Of a stretch of DNA of 64,000 nucleotides, positions 25,243-35,051 are shown piece by piece (the first letter of the stretch is position 1; the number at the start of each line of letters is the position of its first letter). The stretch is from Jiangella asiatica. GTDB taxonomy: Bacteria; Actinomycetota; Actinomycetes; Jiangellales; Jiangellaceae. The notes beneath the pieces were generated by a model. That model had not been told where the DNA came from, ran no database searches, and worked only from the letters and a program-made list of their open reading frames with translations. The DNA is taken from positions 372,001-436,000 of the forward strand of contig NZ_SMKZ01000001.1 of NCBI RefSeq assembly GCF_004349065.1, given 5' to 3'. The position numbers and the translations under genes are program-made.

Positions 25243-26597
25243 CGCTCCTTCACCTCTCGCTGGACGGACCATGCCTCCAGGGCGCGGTCGCAGCTGGTTT
25301 CCGCCTCGCCGACGTAGTCGCCGGGGGCGATCGGCTCGGGCAGCAGCGCGGCGACCTCGGCGGTCCGGACGGCCTCGTCGAGGGTCGTGCCCTCGGCGCG
25401 GGCCCGGGCGGCCGCCGCGTAGACGGTGTCGTGCGCGCGTTCCCGCCCCAGGTGCGGCGCCAGCCGCATCATGTACGCCTCGGACAGCACCGACCCTCCC
25501 TCGGCGCCCATGTTCGACGCCATGGCCGCGGCGTCGACCTGCAGGCCTCGTGCCGTGTCGGCGGCCAGCGCCAGCGCGGCGGCCGTGCTGCACGCCAGGT
25601 CCGGGACGATCATCCACTCGGCCTGCCACTCGCCGGTGGCCCGTTCGTGGCCCGCCTCCAGCGCCCGGTACAGCCCGGGCAGCAGGGTGGTCGCGTGCAC
25701 GCTGAACCCGAGCATCGCCTCCGACGAGATCGGGTTGCGCTTCTGCGGCATCGTCGACGACGCTCCCCGGTGGTGGCCGTCGACCTCGCGCACCTCGGCG
25801 ATCTCGGTGCGCGACAGGTCGACGATCTCGCGCCCGAACCGGCCGGCCGTCCCCGCCGCCGCCGCGCACGCCGCACCGAACTCGACCAGGCGGTCGCGCG
25901 CCACGTGCCACGGCACGTCGTCCGCGGCCAGCCCGAGCTCGGCCGCCATCGCCCGCCGGACGGCCGCCGCGGTCGACCCCAGCGCGGCAGACGTGCCGCC
26001 GGCACCGTACAGCGACACGACACCGACCGCTGCCGCCGCCGTCCGCAGACGGGCGAGGTCGCGGGACACCTGGCCGAGGTAGGTCGCGATCTTGGCGCCG
26101 AAGGTGGTCGGGACCGCCTGCTGTGCGTGCGTCCGGGCCGCCATCACGGTGCTGCGATGCCGGCCGGCCAAGGCGGCGAGGGCGTCACCGAACTCGCGGA
26201 GCAGCTCGTCGAGTCGCCGGCCCGCCGCGACCAGCTGCAGGACGAGGCCGGTGTCCATGATGTCCTGCGTGGTCGCTCCCCAGTGCACCCGCGGCGGCCT
26301 GGCGCCGTCGACCGGCTCGGCCAGCTGCCGCACCAGCGGCAGGACCGGATAGCCGACGTTGCGCGATTCCTCCCACAGGGTGGGCAGGTCGACGGGCTGC
26401 TCGGCGAGCCGGCTCTTCAGCGCCTGGACGTCATGGTCGTCGACGACGCCGACGCTCGCCTGCGCTTGGCACAAGGCCAGCTCGGCTCGCAGCCACCCGT
26501 CGACGGTGGCCTCCTCGCTGAACACGCGCGTCATCGGCTCGTCCGCGTACAAGGCGGTGAGCAGGCGGAACGGTCCCGGGATCGCACCGTTGGCCAT
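25239..26597 (-). CDS. Fumarase-superfamily lyase (PcaB/adenylosuccinate-lyase-like)
   Basis: A 452-residue member of the aspartase/fumarase superfamily, closest in pattern to 3-carboxymuconate cycloisomerase and adenylosuccinate-lyase-like proteins. The signature is SSTMPQKRNPISSE near residue 280, with the conserved HWGATTQDIMDTG near residue 105 and RTHAQQAVPTTFG near 155. The family eliminates fumarate-like acids or cyclises dicarboxylates. No purine or protocatechuate gene is nearby; it shares an A with the SDR stop (TGATG) and precedes E1 alpha. It probably performs an elimination or lyase step in the sugar pathway, which would be an unusual role. Confidence 0.85.
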   Translation of the reverse strand: MANGAIPGPFRLLTALYADEPMTRVFSEEATVDGWLRAELALCQAQASVGVVDDHDVQALKSRLAEQPVDLPTLWEESRNVGYPVLPLVRQLAEPVDGARPPRVHWGATTQDIMDTGLVLQLVAAGRRLDELLREFGDALAALAGRHRSTVMAARTHAQQAVPTTFGAKIATYLGQVSRDLARLRTAAAAVGVVSLYGAGGTSAALGSTAAAVRRAMAAELGLAADDVPWHVARDRLVEFGAACAAAAGTAGRFGREIVDLSRTEIAEVREVDGHHRGASSTMPQKRNPISSEAMLGFSVHATTLLPGLYRALEAGHERATGEWQAEWMIVPDLACSTAAALALAADTARGLQVDAAAMASNMGAEGGSVLSEAYMMRLAPHLGRERAHDTVYAAAARARAEGTTLDEAVRTAEVAALLPEPIAPGDYVGEAETSCDRALEAWSVQREVKER

Positions 26598-27373
26598 CAG
26601 TGCATCTCCAATCCGCCGTCGACGTTGACCGCCTGGCCCGTCACGTAGGAGGCGAGGTCGCTGACCAGGAAGAGGACGACGGCGGCGAGCTCGTCGGGGC
26701 GACCCTCCCGGCGCAACGGCGCGGCGGCCGTCACCTCACGCAGGTAGGCCTCGCCGGCGCCGGGACCGAACGCCTTGCCGCGGTCGGCGATGATGCCGTC
26801 CCACATCGGCGTGTGGAAGACGCCGGGGCACACGGCGTTGACGCGGACCGCCGGCCCGTAGGCCAGGGCGGCGGACTTGGTCATGGACAGCAGGGCGGCC
26901 TTGCTGGCGGCGTAGTGGACCGCGTTCGGCCGGCCGGATCGGCCCGCGACCGAGGCAAGGGTGACGACGGCGCCGCCGTGCTCGGCCATCGCGTTCGCCG
27001 CGGCCTGGGTGACCAGGAACGTCGCCGTGAGGTTGACGTCCATGATGCGCCGCCACGACTCCTCGCTCACTTGGGCCATCGGTGTCGTCTCCATGATCCC
27101 GGCGCAGTTGACCAGGATGTCCAGGCCACCGAGGACGCCGGTCGCCTCGTGTACCGCCCGCGCCGGCTCGCCGGCACCGGTGAGGTCGGCCTCGATACCG
27201 ACCGCGGCGTCGCCCAGTTCCTCGACCGCCGCCTTCACCGGCTCGCCCGGTAGGTCGCACACGGCGACGCGCGCACCGGCGGCGGCGAGCAACCGGGAGC
27301 AGGCCAGGCCGAGACCGCCGGCGCCTCCGGTGATCAGTGCCCGTCGCCCCCGGAGGTCGACAGCAACGCTCAC
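26597..27373 (-). CDS. Short-chain dehydrogenase/reductase
   Basis: A 258-residue classical SDR. The cofactor loop is ITGGAGGLGLACSRLL at residues 14-29, followed by VNCAG, the catalytic Ser/Tyr/Lys region ending HYAASKAALLSMTKS, and the C-terminal YVTGQAVNVDGGLEMH. Asp in AVCDLPGEP suggests NAD(H) preference. GTG 27373 has AGGAGG just upstream. It is the first gene of the catabolic cluster, and a LacI-type operator lies 12 bases before the start, so it should be tightly repressed. A sugar or deoxy-keto-sugar-acid dehydrogenase is likely. Confidence 0.9.
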   Translation of the reverse strand: MSVAVDLRGRRALITGGAGGLGLACSRLLAAAGARVAVCDLPGEPVKAAVEELGDAAVGIEADLTGAGEPARAVHEATGVLGGLDILVNCAGIMETTPMAQVSEESWRRIMDVNLTATFLVTQAAANAMAEHGGAVVTLASVAGRSGRPNAVHYAASKAALLSMTKSAALAYGPAVRVNAVCPGVFHTPMWDGIIADRGKAFGPGAGEAYLREVTAAAPLRREGRPDELAAVVLFLVSDLASYVTGQAVNVDGGLEMH

Positions 27374-27385
27374 GGGGCCTCCTAG

Positions 27386-27397
27386 TCAAACGATTGA
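27386..27397. promoter_or_regulatory. LacI-type operator before SDR-headed operon
   Basis: TCAAACGATTGA lies just upstream of the SDR ribosome-binding site. It is the reverse complement of the operator at 23277-23288 and matches the LacI-family consensus with a central CG. Occupancy would block the first promoter of the catabolic operon. Confidence 0.7.
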
Positions 27398-27508
27398 CTG
27401 ACGGTACCAGGGGCCCTTTGGGCGGGCAAGGGGAAGATTTCGGACGGGTTCGGGCAAGATGTCCGCCCACTCCCGACGCGGCCGTACGGCTGGCCCGCGC
27501 CGGCACGG

Positions 27509-28189
27509 TCAGTCGCCGGGCAGCTGCCGGGTGTCGATGACCTGCTGCGCGACGTTGCGGAGCTTGACGTTCTTGTGCTGCGAGTAGCGCCGGAGGAGCG
27601 CGAACGCGCGATCCGCGTCGAGGTCGAAGCGCTCCATGAGCATGCCCTGTGCCTGCCCGATCAACTGCCGGGTGCCGATCGCCTGACGCAGCCCGTGTTG
27701 TTCGCGCGCGGCCGCCAGCGCCACGGACGCGTGCCGACCGAAGATGTCGGCGACCTCCAGGTCGTCCTCGTCGAAGAAGCCGGGCGTGGCGGAGTAGAGG
27801 TCCAGTGCGCCGTGGATGTCGCGCAAGGTCGAGAGCCGGACGCCGATGACGCTGCGCAGGCCGAGCTCGGTGACGCCGCGCGCCCAGGCCGGCCATCGTT
27901 TCTCCAGCGTGGTGTCGGTGACGACGAACGACTCGTTGTTCTGGAGGGCTTCGAGGCACGGCCCTTCGCGGAGCTCGGTCTGCAGACGGTCGGACGTGGC
28001 CACTTTCGGGCCGGTGATGGCGACGGTCTCGATCCGGCCGCCACCGTGCAGGAACAACACACCGGCCTCGTCGCAGCCGGTCGTGTCGCGGGCGTACTCG
28101 ATCAGCCGGTCGAGGGTCTGCTCCACGTCGGGTTCGTCGTGCAGCTCCAGCGCCAACTGGGCGAGATCGCTTCGGTCCATGTGGTCCAT
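27509..28189 (-). CDS. GAF-ANTAR domain RNA-binding antiterminator
   Basis: A 226-residue cytoplasmic regulator. Residues about 20-165 form a GAF sensor domain (LIEYARDTTGCDEAGVLFL to ADIFGRHASVALAAA). Residues about 172-225 form an ANTAR domain with RQLIGQAQGMLMERFDLDA and RYSQHKNVKLRNVAQQVI. ANTAR proteins bind paired hairpins in nascent RNA and prevent termination. The GTG/ATG choice was settled by GGAGG eight bases before the ATG at 28189. No partner kinase is adjacent and no paired-hairpin target was recognised in this window, so its targets are elsewhere. GAF-ANTAR proteins of this type are abundant in actinobacteria. Confidence 0.9.
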   Translation of the reverse strand: MDHMDRSDLAQLALELHDEPDVEQTLDRLIEYARDTTGCDEAGVLFLHGGGRIETVAITGPKVATSDRLQTELREGPCLEALQNNESFVVTDTTLEKRWPAWARGVTELGLRSVIGVRLSTLRDIHGALDLYSATPGFFDEDDLEVADIFGRHASVALAAAREQHGLRQAIGTRQLIGQAQGMLMERFDLDADRAFALLRRYSQHKNVKLRNVAQQVIDTRQLPGD

Positions 28190-28381
28190 GTGCCGCACCT
28201 CCAATGGCCGGCGACACGGGGAGTCGACGGTTCGAACACACCAGTATCGCCCGTGGACCGCGGGTGGCCGCCCGGCCCGACCCGACGATCGTGCGGCGGC
28301 ACGCAATGAATCCGGCCGATTCCGCGCACGTGGACGGCGTTCACGACGAGCCCGACGCCGACCAGCTCGGCCGGCCCGGCG

Positions 28382-28633
28382 TCAGAACACCGGGTGAGCG
28401 GCGTTGTCGCTGACGGCGCGGACCCCCTCCTCCTGCGCGCAGTGTGCACAGCAGAAGACGCGGTCGCCGGCCTGGATCCCGTGGCCGATCACCTTGCAGC
28501 CACAGTGCGCGCACTCGGGCGCACAGCGGTGGACGGCGCACTCGAAGCTGTCGAACACGTACTCGTGACCGTCGGCGGTACGCAGCGTGAAAGTGCGCTC
28601 GTACTCGTTGCCGCAGACATCGCATCGGTTCAT
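28382..28633 (-). CDS. Small cysteine-rich zinc-ribbon-like protein
   Basis: An 83-residue soluble protein with nine cysteines arranged mainly as pairs: CDVC at residues 4-7, a single Cys in DSFECAVH, CAPECAHCGC, and CCAHC. It also has His in CAVHRC and VIGHGIQ. This fits a conserved small metal-binding protein sometimes annotated as a prokaryotic metallothionein-like or zinc-ribbon protein. GAGGAG lies seven bases before the ATG. It has its own promoter region and no operon partner. Metal identity and function are unknown. Confidence 0.75.
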   Translation of the reverse strand: MNRCDVCGNEYERTFTLRTADGHEYVFDSFECAVHRCAPECAHCGCKVIGHGIQAGDRVFCCAHCAQEEGVRAVSDNAAHPVF

Positions 28634-28793
28634 GTCGCTCTCCTCGATCTGGAGCTGTGTGGCCCGACAGTGAGGCCGTACCCGTGTCGGCGCGTGGTAC
28701 CCACCAGGCGCTGGGCATGGGGACGTGCTCACCGTTTCGGCGCTGCCACACCGGGTAGTGCGTTGGCGACGAACGATCTCGAAGGAGGCCGGA

Positions 28794-29168
28794 ATGCGGC
28801 ATTTTCGCCGGTGGGGAGCCGTCTACATCTTGATCCTGCTGTTCCTCGGATCATGGATGGGGCACTTCTTCACGCAGCTGGCCGAGTTCCGGAGCGAGCA
28901 GCAGGACCACGATCAGCCATTCGTGTGGTCCGACTACCTGGCGTCGTTCTTCGCCTCGACGTTCGAGAACTGGCAGAGCGAGTGGCTGCAGCTGATCTTC
29001 CAGGCTGTGCTGCTGCTCGCGGCGAAGCACCTGCTGTTCCAGGCCGACGCCGAGGATCTCGAACGGATCGAGCGGAAGATCGACAACATCCACGAACGGG
29101 TGGGCGCCGGCGCGGTCGGGCCCGAGCAGGGCGATGAAGCCGCCATCGAACCCGAACCGAAGACGTGA
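28794..29168 (+). CDS. Small membrane protein, DUF6766-like
   Basis: A 124-residue protein with an N-terminal membrane helix (about residues 8-25) and a second hydrophobic segment (about 66-85). Between them is a conserved-looking stretch with SDYLASFFASTFENWQSEW. The C-terminus is charged and probably coiled (AEDLERIERKIDNIHERV). It resembles the family annotated as DUF6766, whose members share the F-W-x-[ST]-FENW-[EQ]-SE pattern. GAAGGAGG lies just upstream of the chosen ATG. Function is unknown. Confidence 0.75.
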   Translation: MRHFRRWGAVYILILLFLGSWMGHFFTQLAEFRSEQQDHDQPFVWSDYLASFFASTFENWQSEWLQLIFQAVLLLAAKHLLFQADAEDLERIERKIDNIHERVGAGAVGPEQGDEAAIEPEPKT

Positions 29169-29194
29169 CGACGGTCGTCGACCGACTGCCTGCC

Positions 29195-29815
29195 TCAATG
29201 GCTGGCGACCGCCAGCCGGCCGGCGACGGTGAGCAGGAGCACGCCGGTGACCTGCTCGATCCGGGCCTTGACCGGCGGCCGGCGCAGCCACCTACCGAGG
29301 CGGTCGACGGCTGCGACGTACAGGCCGAACCAGGCCAGGTAGAGCAGCGCGAAGATCGCCGACAGCAGCAGGGCCTCGCCTCGCGGCGACCCGCCGCCGG
29401 CGGACAGGAACTGCGGCAGGAAGGTGACGAAGAACAGCGCCACCTTGGGGTTGAGCGCGTTCGACAGGAAGCCCTGCCGCAGGTAGGCCCACTGGCGCCG
29501 GGATATCACGACCGGCTCCCGTGCCTCCGGCTCGTGCCGGGACCGGGCCGCCGAGCGGAGCATCCGCACCGCGAGCCAGAGCAAGTACACCGCGCCGGCG
29601 ATCCTGAGAACCAGGAACGCGGTGGACGAGGCGAGCAGCAGCGCCGACAGCCCGAGCGCCGCGGCACTCGCGTGCGCGGTGACTCCGAGCACTCCGCCGA
29701 GCATCGTCAGCAGCCCGCCGCGCCTCCCACCGACCAGGGCGTTCCGGGTGATCAGGGCCTGGTCGGGCCCGGGGATCATGATCAGCACCAGCGCTGCTAT
29801 CGCGAATGTCGTCAT
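29195..29815 (-). CDS. LysE family exporter
   Basis: A 206-residue membrane protein of the LysE/RhtB family of amino-acid exporters, with about six hydrophobic segments. The N-terminal motif is LVLIMIPGPDQALITRNAL, and FLSNALNPKVALFFVTFLPQF is the second family hallmark. The ATG at 29815 gives the canonical start directly before the first helix. It is transcribed away from a LysR gene, the usual arrangement for LysE exporters and their regulators. The exported compound is unknown. Confidence 0.9.
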   Translation of the reverse strand: MTTFAIAALVLIMIPGPDQALITRNALVGGRRGGLLTMLGGVLGVTAHASAAALGLSALLLASSTAFLVLRIAGAVYLLWLAVRMLRSAARSRHEPEAREPVVISRRQWAYLRQGFLSNALNPKVALFFVTFLPQFLSAGGGSPRGEALLLSAIFALLYLAWFGLYVAAVDRLGRWLRRPPVKARIEQVTGVLLLTVAGRLAVASH

Positions 29816-29875
29816 GACACGAGCCTGCCGCCGAACGAGCAATAGGTCCAATGTCGATATTCGCGGTGACCCATG

Positions 29876-29888
29876 CATAAACTCTATG
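29876..29888. promoter_or_regulatory. Inverted repeat in LysE/LysR promoter
   Basis: CATAAACTCTATG is a 4-base inverted repeat (CATA, TATG) around five bases, overlapping the LysR start. It has the T-rich/A-rich half-site look of LysR operators and lies in the 74-base divergent region. Autoregulation by the LysR protein is inferred. Confidence 0.45.
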
Positions 29889-29889
29889 A

Positions 29890-30822
29890 ATGGTGAGTCT
29901 CGTCCAGCTCCGGGTGCTCGACGCGGTGCGCCGGCACGGGTCCGTCACCGCGGCCGCCAGGGAGTTGCACTACACCCAGCCGTCCCTCAGCCACCACCTG
30001 GCCAGGCTCGAGGCGCAGACCGGTGCCCGGCTGCTCCAGCGGGTCGGGCGCGGTATCCGGCTGACCGAGGCCGGCCGCCTGTTGGCCGACCGCGCGGCGG
30101 AGATCATCGGCAGGGTCGACTCGGCGACGACGGAGCTGTCCGCGCTGGTGGGGCTGGAGTCGGGGCGGGTGCGGCTGGCCGCCTTCGGCTCCGTCATGAG
30201 CTCGCTGGTCCCACCGGCGGCCGCGCTGCTCTCCCGACGGCACCCCGGTCTCGACCTCGGCCTGACCGACACCCACCCCGAGGACGCGCTGCGCCTGCTG
30301 CGGGCCGGCCACATCGACGTCGCCGTGGTCTTCCGGTACGACGAGACGGCACCGGAGGAGGACGGCGTCCGCCTGACGCACCTGCTCGACGACCCGTTGT
30401 TCCTGCTCACGACCGATGGGGGCACCACAATGGCCGAGCACGCGGACTCTGCGTGGGTCGGCGGCTGCGAGCGGTGCCGCAGTCACCTCGTCGAGCAGTG
30501 CCAGCGGGCCGGCTTCACCCCGCGACTGGCCTACACCACCGACGACATGGTGGTCATGCAGAGCCTCGTCGCCGCCGGGATGGGCGTCACCACCATCCCG
30601 GGCCTGGCGCTGCGGGCCCACCGCCACTCGGGCGTCGTCGCGACGAAACTCCCGGGTCCGCCCCGCCGGATCTACGCGGCCACCTACGGCGACCCGCCCG
30701 ACCCGCCGCCGACCGCGGCCCTGCTCGCCGCCCTTGCCCGAGCCGCCACTGCCCTCGACACCGACGAAGAGGGCAGCGGAGTCGCCAGACGTTCACCGCG
30801 GTCGGAACCGGGGCCCGGGTGA
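29890..30822 (+). CDS. LysR family regulator
   Basis: A 310-residue LysR-type transcription factor. The winged helix-turn-helix is at residues 4-62 (LVQLRVLDAVRRHGSVTAA, HYTQPSLSHHLARLEAQ), followed by a linker helix and a substrate-binding-like domain from about residue 92. It is divergent from the LysE exporter and probably activates it in response to the exported amino acid. The C-terminal 25 residues are Glu/Ser/Arg-rich and look unstructured. Confidence 0.92.
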   Translation: MVSLVQLRVLDAVRRHGSVTAAARELHYTQPSLSHHLARLEAQTGARLLQRVGRGIRLTEAGRLLADRAAEIIGRVDSATTELSALVGLESGRVRLAAFGSVMSSLVPPAAALLSRRHPGLDLGLTDTHPEDALRLLRAGHIDVAVVFRYDETAPEEDGVRLTHLLDDPLFLLTTDGGTTMAEHADSAWVGGCERCRSHLVEQCQRAGFTPRLAYTTDDMVVMQSLVAAGMGVTTIPGLALRAHRHSGVVATKLPGPPRRIYAATYGDPPDPPPTAALLAALARAATALDTDEEGSGVARRSPRSEPGPG

Positions 30823-30869
30823 GGGGTCGTTCGTGACCAGTTCGGCGATTTTCGTCACCAGGGTCGTCG

Positions 30870-32192
30870 TCATGCGAACTCCCACAGCGGGTCGATGGCC
30901 TCGGCGAACAGGCCGGCGACATCGCCCCGTTCGTGTCGGCCGTCGCGGACGATGGTCCGCCCACCGGCGACGACGGTGTGGACGTCGGCCGCGCCGGCGG
31001 TGAGGGCGATCTGGGCCGGGTCGGTGCCGGCGGTACGGACGGTGTCGGTACGGACGGCGACGAGGTCGGCGGCGGCACCCACGGCGATGCGGCCGTTGCC
31101 GGGCCAGCCGAGGGCGGTGTGCCCGCGGTGGGTGAGCGCGGCGACGAGCTCGGCGGGCGTGAAGCTGCCGCGCCGGCCGGTGCCGAGCCGCTCGTGCATC
31201 TCCAGCAGCCGCGCCTCGGCGAGCAGGTCGACGACGGCGTGCTGGTCGCTGCCCAGGCACAGCGGCGACCCGGCGGAGGCGAGCGCGCGGGCCGGCGACA
31301 GTCCGTCGGCGAGGTCCTGCTCGGTGGTCGGGCAGGCGCAGACGGCGCTTCGGGCGGCGCCCAGCAGTGCGATGTCGCCGTCGTCGACGTGGTTGGCGTG
31401 CACCGCCGTGGTCCGGTCGGTGAGGGCGCCGTGGTCGGCTAGTAGCCGGGCGGGGGTGCGCCCGTAGGCGGCGAGGGTGGCCTCGTTCTCGGCGACCTGT
31501 TCGGAGAGGTGGACGTGCAACGGTGCACCGCGCCGTGCCGCCCATTCGGCGACGACGGCGACGGCGTCGGGTGGCACCGCGCGGACGGAGTGGATCGCGG
31601 CGCCGACCCTGGTCATGGGATCATCGCGCAGGTCGCTCGCCCGCTCGGCCCAGCGCACGGCGGTGCCGTCGCCGAACCGCAGCTGCGCCCCGCCCAGCGG
31701 CTGTCCGATCCCGCCGGTCAGGTAGCAGGTGTCCAGCAGGGTGAGCCGGACCCCGGCGTCCGCGGCGGCCTGCCGCAGCGCGGCGGCCATGGCGTTCGGG
31801 TCGGCGTACGGAGCGCCGCCGGGGCCGTGGTGCAGGTAGTGGAACTCGCCGACGACGGTGACGCCGGCCAGCGCCATCTCGGCGTAAACGGCCAGTGCCA
31901 GGCGGTGGTAGCTGTCCGGGGTGAGCCGTTCGGCCAGCGCGTACATGCTGGTGCGCCAGGTCCAGAACGAGCCGCGACCGGTGTGGGTGCGCCCGCGCAG
32001 CGCACGGTGGAAGGCGTGAGAGTGGGCGTTGGCGAAGCCGGGCAGCACGATGCCGGGGAGCCGCTCGTCGCCGGTGGCCGGGTCGGTGCCGGGCACCACC
32101 GCGACGATGACCCCGTCGTCGACCTCGATGCGCACCTGCGCCGCCGGGACGTCGCCGACCCAGGCCAGCTCGGCCCAGAACGTGTCGCTCAC
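30870..32192 (-). CDS. hutF: Formimidoylglutamate deiminase
   Basis: A 440-residue amidohydrolase matching HutF, which converts N-formimidoyl-L-glutamate to N-formyl-L-glutamate and ammonia in histidine breakdown. Features are FANAHSHAFHRALRG (metal HxH), FHYLHHGPGG, HVHLSEQ and GSDQHAVVDL. HutF requires a following deformylase to yield glutamate. GTG 32192 overlaps the stop of the M20 gene (GTGA). It is the last gene of the visible hut operon; hutI, often next to it in actinobacteria, is not present here. Confidence 0.92.
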   Translation of the reverse strand: MSDTFWAELAWVGDVPAAQVRIEVDDGVIVAVVPGTDPATGDERLPGIVLPGFANAHSHAFHRALRGRTHTGRGSFWTWRTSMYALAERLTPDSYHRLALAVYAEMALAGVTVVGEFHYLHHGPGGAPYADPNAMAAALRQAAADAGVRLTLLDTCYLTGGIGQPLGGAQLRFGDGTAVRWAERASDLRDDPMTRVGAAIHSVRAVPPDAVAVVAEWAARRGAPLHVHLSEQVAENEATLAAYGRTPARLLADHGALTDRTTAVHANHVDDGDIALLGAARSAVCACPTTEQDLADGLSPARALASAGSPLCLGSDQHAVVDLLAEARLLEMHERLGTGRRGSFTPAELVAALTHRGHTALGWPGNGRIAVGAAADLVAVRTDTVRTAGTDPAQIALTAGAADVHTVVAGGRTIVRDGRHERGDVAGLFAEAIDPLWEFA

Positions 32193-33372
32193 CGGGTGAG
32201 CTCGGTGAGTACGGCCGCCAGTGCGTCGACGCCGGCCAGGCAGTCGTCGCTGTCCGCGTGCTCGGCGGGGGAGTGGGAGACACCGGTGGGGTTGCGGACG
32301 AACAGCATCGTGGTCGGGATGCCCGCGGCGCTGAGGATGCCGGCGTCGTGGCCGGCGCCGGTGGCCAGCAGCGGTGCGTCCTCGAGCCGGGTGGACAGCC
32401 GGTGCGCGAGGCGCGGGTCGAACCGCGTCGCGGGCGTCCACGACTCGCTCTGCGGCCCGTAGGGTGCCAGGTCGGCGAGCACCGAGCGTACGGCGTCTTC
32501 GTCGGCGCCGCGGCAGTCCAGCCATGCGCGGACCTGCGACGCGATGGCGTTGACGCCGTTCGGGTCGACCTCGATCCTGCCGACGGTGGCCAGCACACCG
32601 TGCCGCTCGGCGGCCTCGCGCGCGCCGGTGATCAGGCCGGCCAGGTCCAGCATGGGGTCGACCCGGTCGGGCAGCGGTGTCGTGCCGGCGTGGTTGGCCT
32701 CGCCGGTGAGGGTGACCCGCCACCGGCCGTGCGGCCAGATGGAGGTGGCCACCCCGACCGGTCGGCCCAGGTCGACCAGGCCGCGGCCCTGCTCGACGTG
32801 CAGCTCCACGAACGTGCCCACGCGTCGCAGCGTGTCGCGGTCCGGGCCGAGGTCGCGCGGGTCGCGGCCATGCCGGCGCAGCGCCTCGGCGAGGCTGACC
32901 CCGTCGCGGTCGGTGAGCGCCAGGGCACGGTCGGCGTCCAGCGCCCCGGTGATGACCCGCGACCCGGCGCAGGCCACGCCGAACCGGGCGCCCTCCTCGT
33001 CGGCGAAGCAGGCCACCCCGATCGGCCGTGCCGGGGTGTGGTCCTGTCCGCGCAGGATGTCGAGTGCCGCGAACGCCGACACCACCCCGAGCGGCCCGTC
33101 GAACGCGCCGCCGCTCGGCACCGAGTCGAGGTGGCTGCCGGCCACCACCCCCGGGTCGCCGGCGGCCACAGCGGCGTCCGGGTCGCCCCACCACGCCCAC
33201 AGGTTGCCCGCGCGGTCCAGCGTGGTGTCCAAGTCCCGGCGCCGCGCCTCGGCGACGAACCACTCCCGCAGCTGCGCGTCCGGCCCGGTCCAGGCGAACC
33301 GGCGGTACCCGCCACGCCGATCACGGCCGATCGGCTCCAGGTCGGCCCACATGGCCTCGAAACCGTGGTCCA

Positions 33373-33373
<1 letters not shown>
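32189..33373 (-). CDS. M20 amidohydrolase, likely N-formylglutamate-processing
   Basis: A 394-residue metallopeptidase-fold amidohydrolase of the allantoate amidohydrolase / N-carbamoyl-amino-acid hydrolase type. Metal ligands are seen in GSHLDSVPSGGAFDGPLGV, FADEEGARFG and VELHVEQGRGL, with dimer-domain residues in HAGTTPLPDRVDPM and the late His in GVSHSPAEH. It sits inside the hut operon between hutU and hutF and shares four bases with hutF. By position it probably replaces HutG and hydrolyses N-formylglutamate; generic annotation would call it allantoate amidohydrolase, which has no support from neighbours. Confidence 0.85.
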
Positions 33374-35034
<1,661 letters not shown>

Positions 35035-35051
35035 GGTCTCCTCCTGAACGG

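Noticed and set aside
24277-25911. Extended E1 alpha frame beyond 25242
   Set aside because: The added N-terminus is Arg/Gly-rich shadow of the lyase gene; the ATG at 25242 has a ribosome-binding site and gives family length.
27374-28382. Search for a paired-hairpin ANTAR target near the GAF-ANTAR gene
   Set aside because: No convincing double hairpin with matching loop sequences was seen in the flanking gaps.
29622-30836. A 404-codon plus-strand frame across the LysE/LysR junction
   Set aside because: It crosses a divergent promoter and overlaps the LysR gene in another frame with Pro/Arg-rich nonsense.
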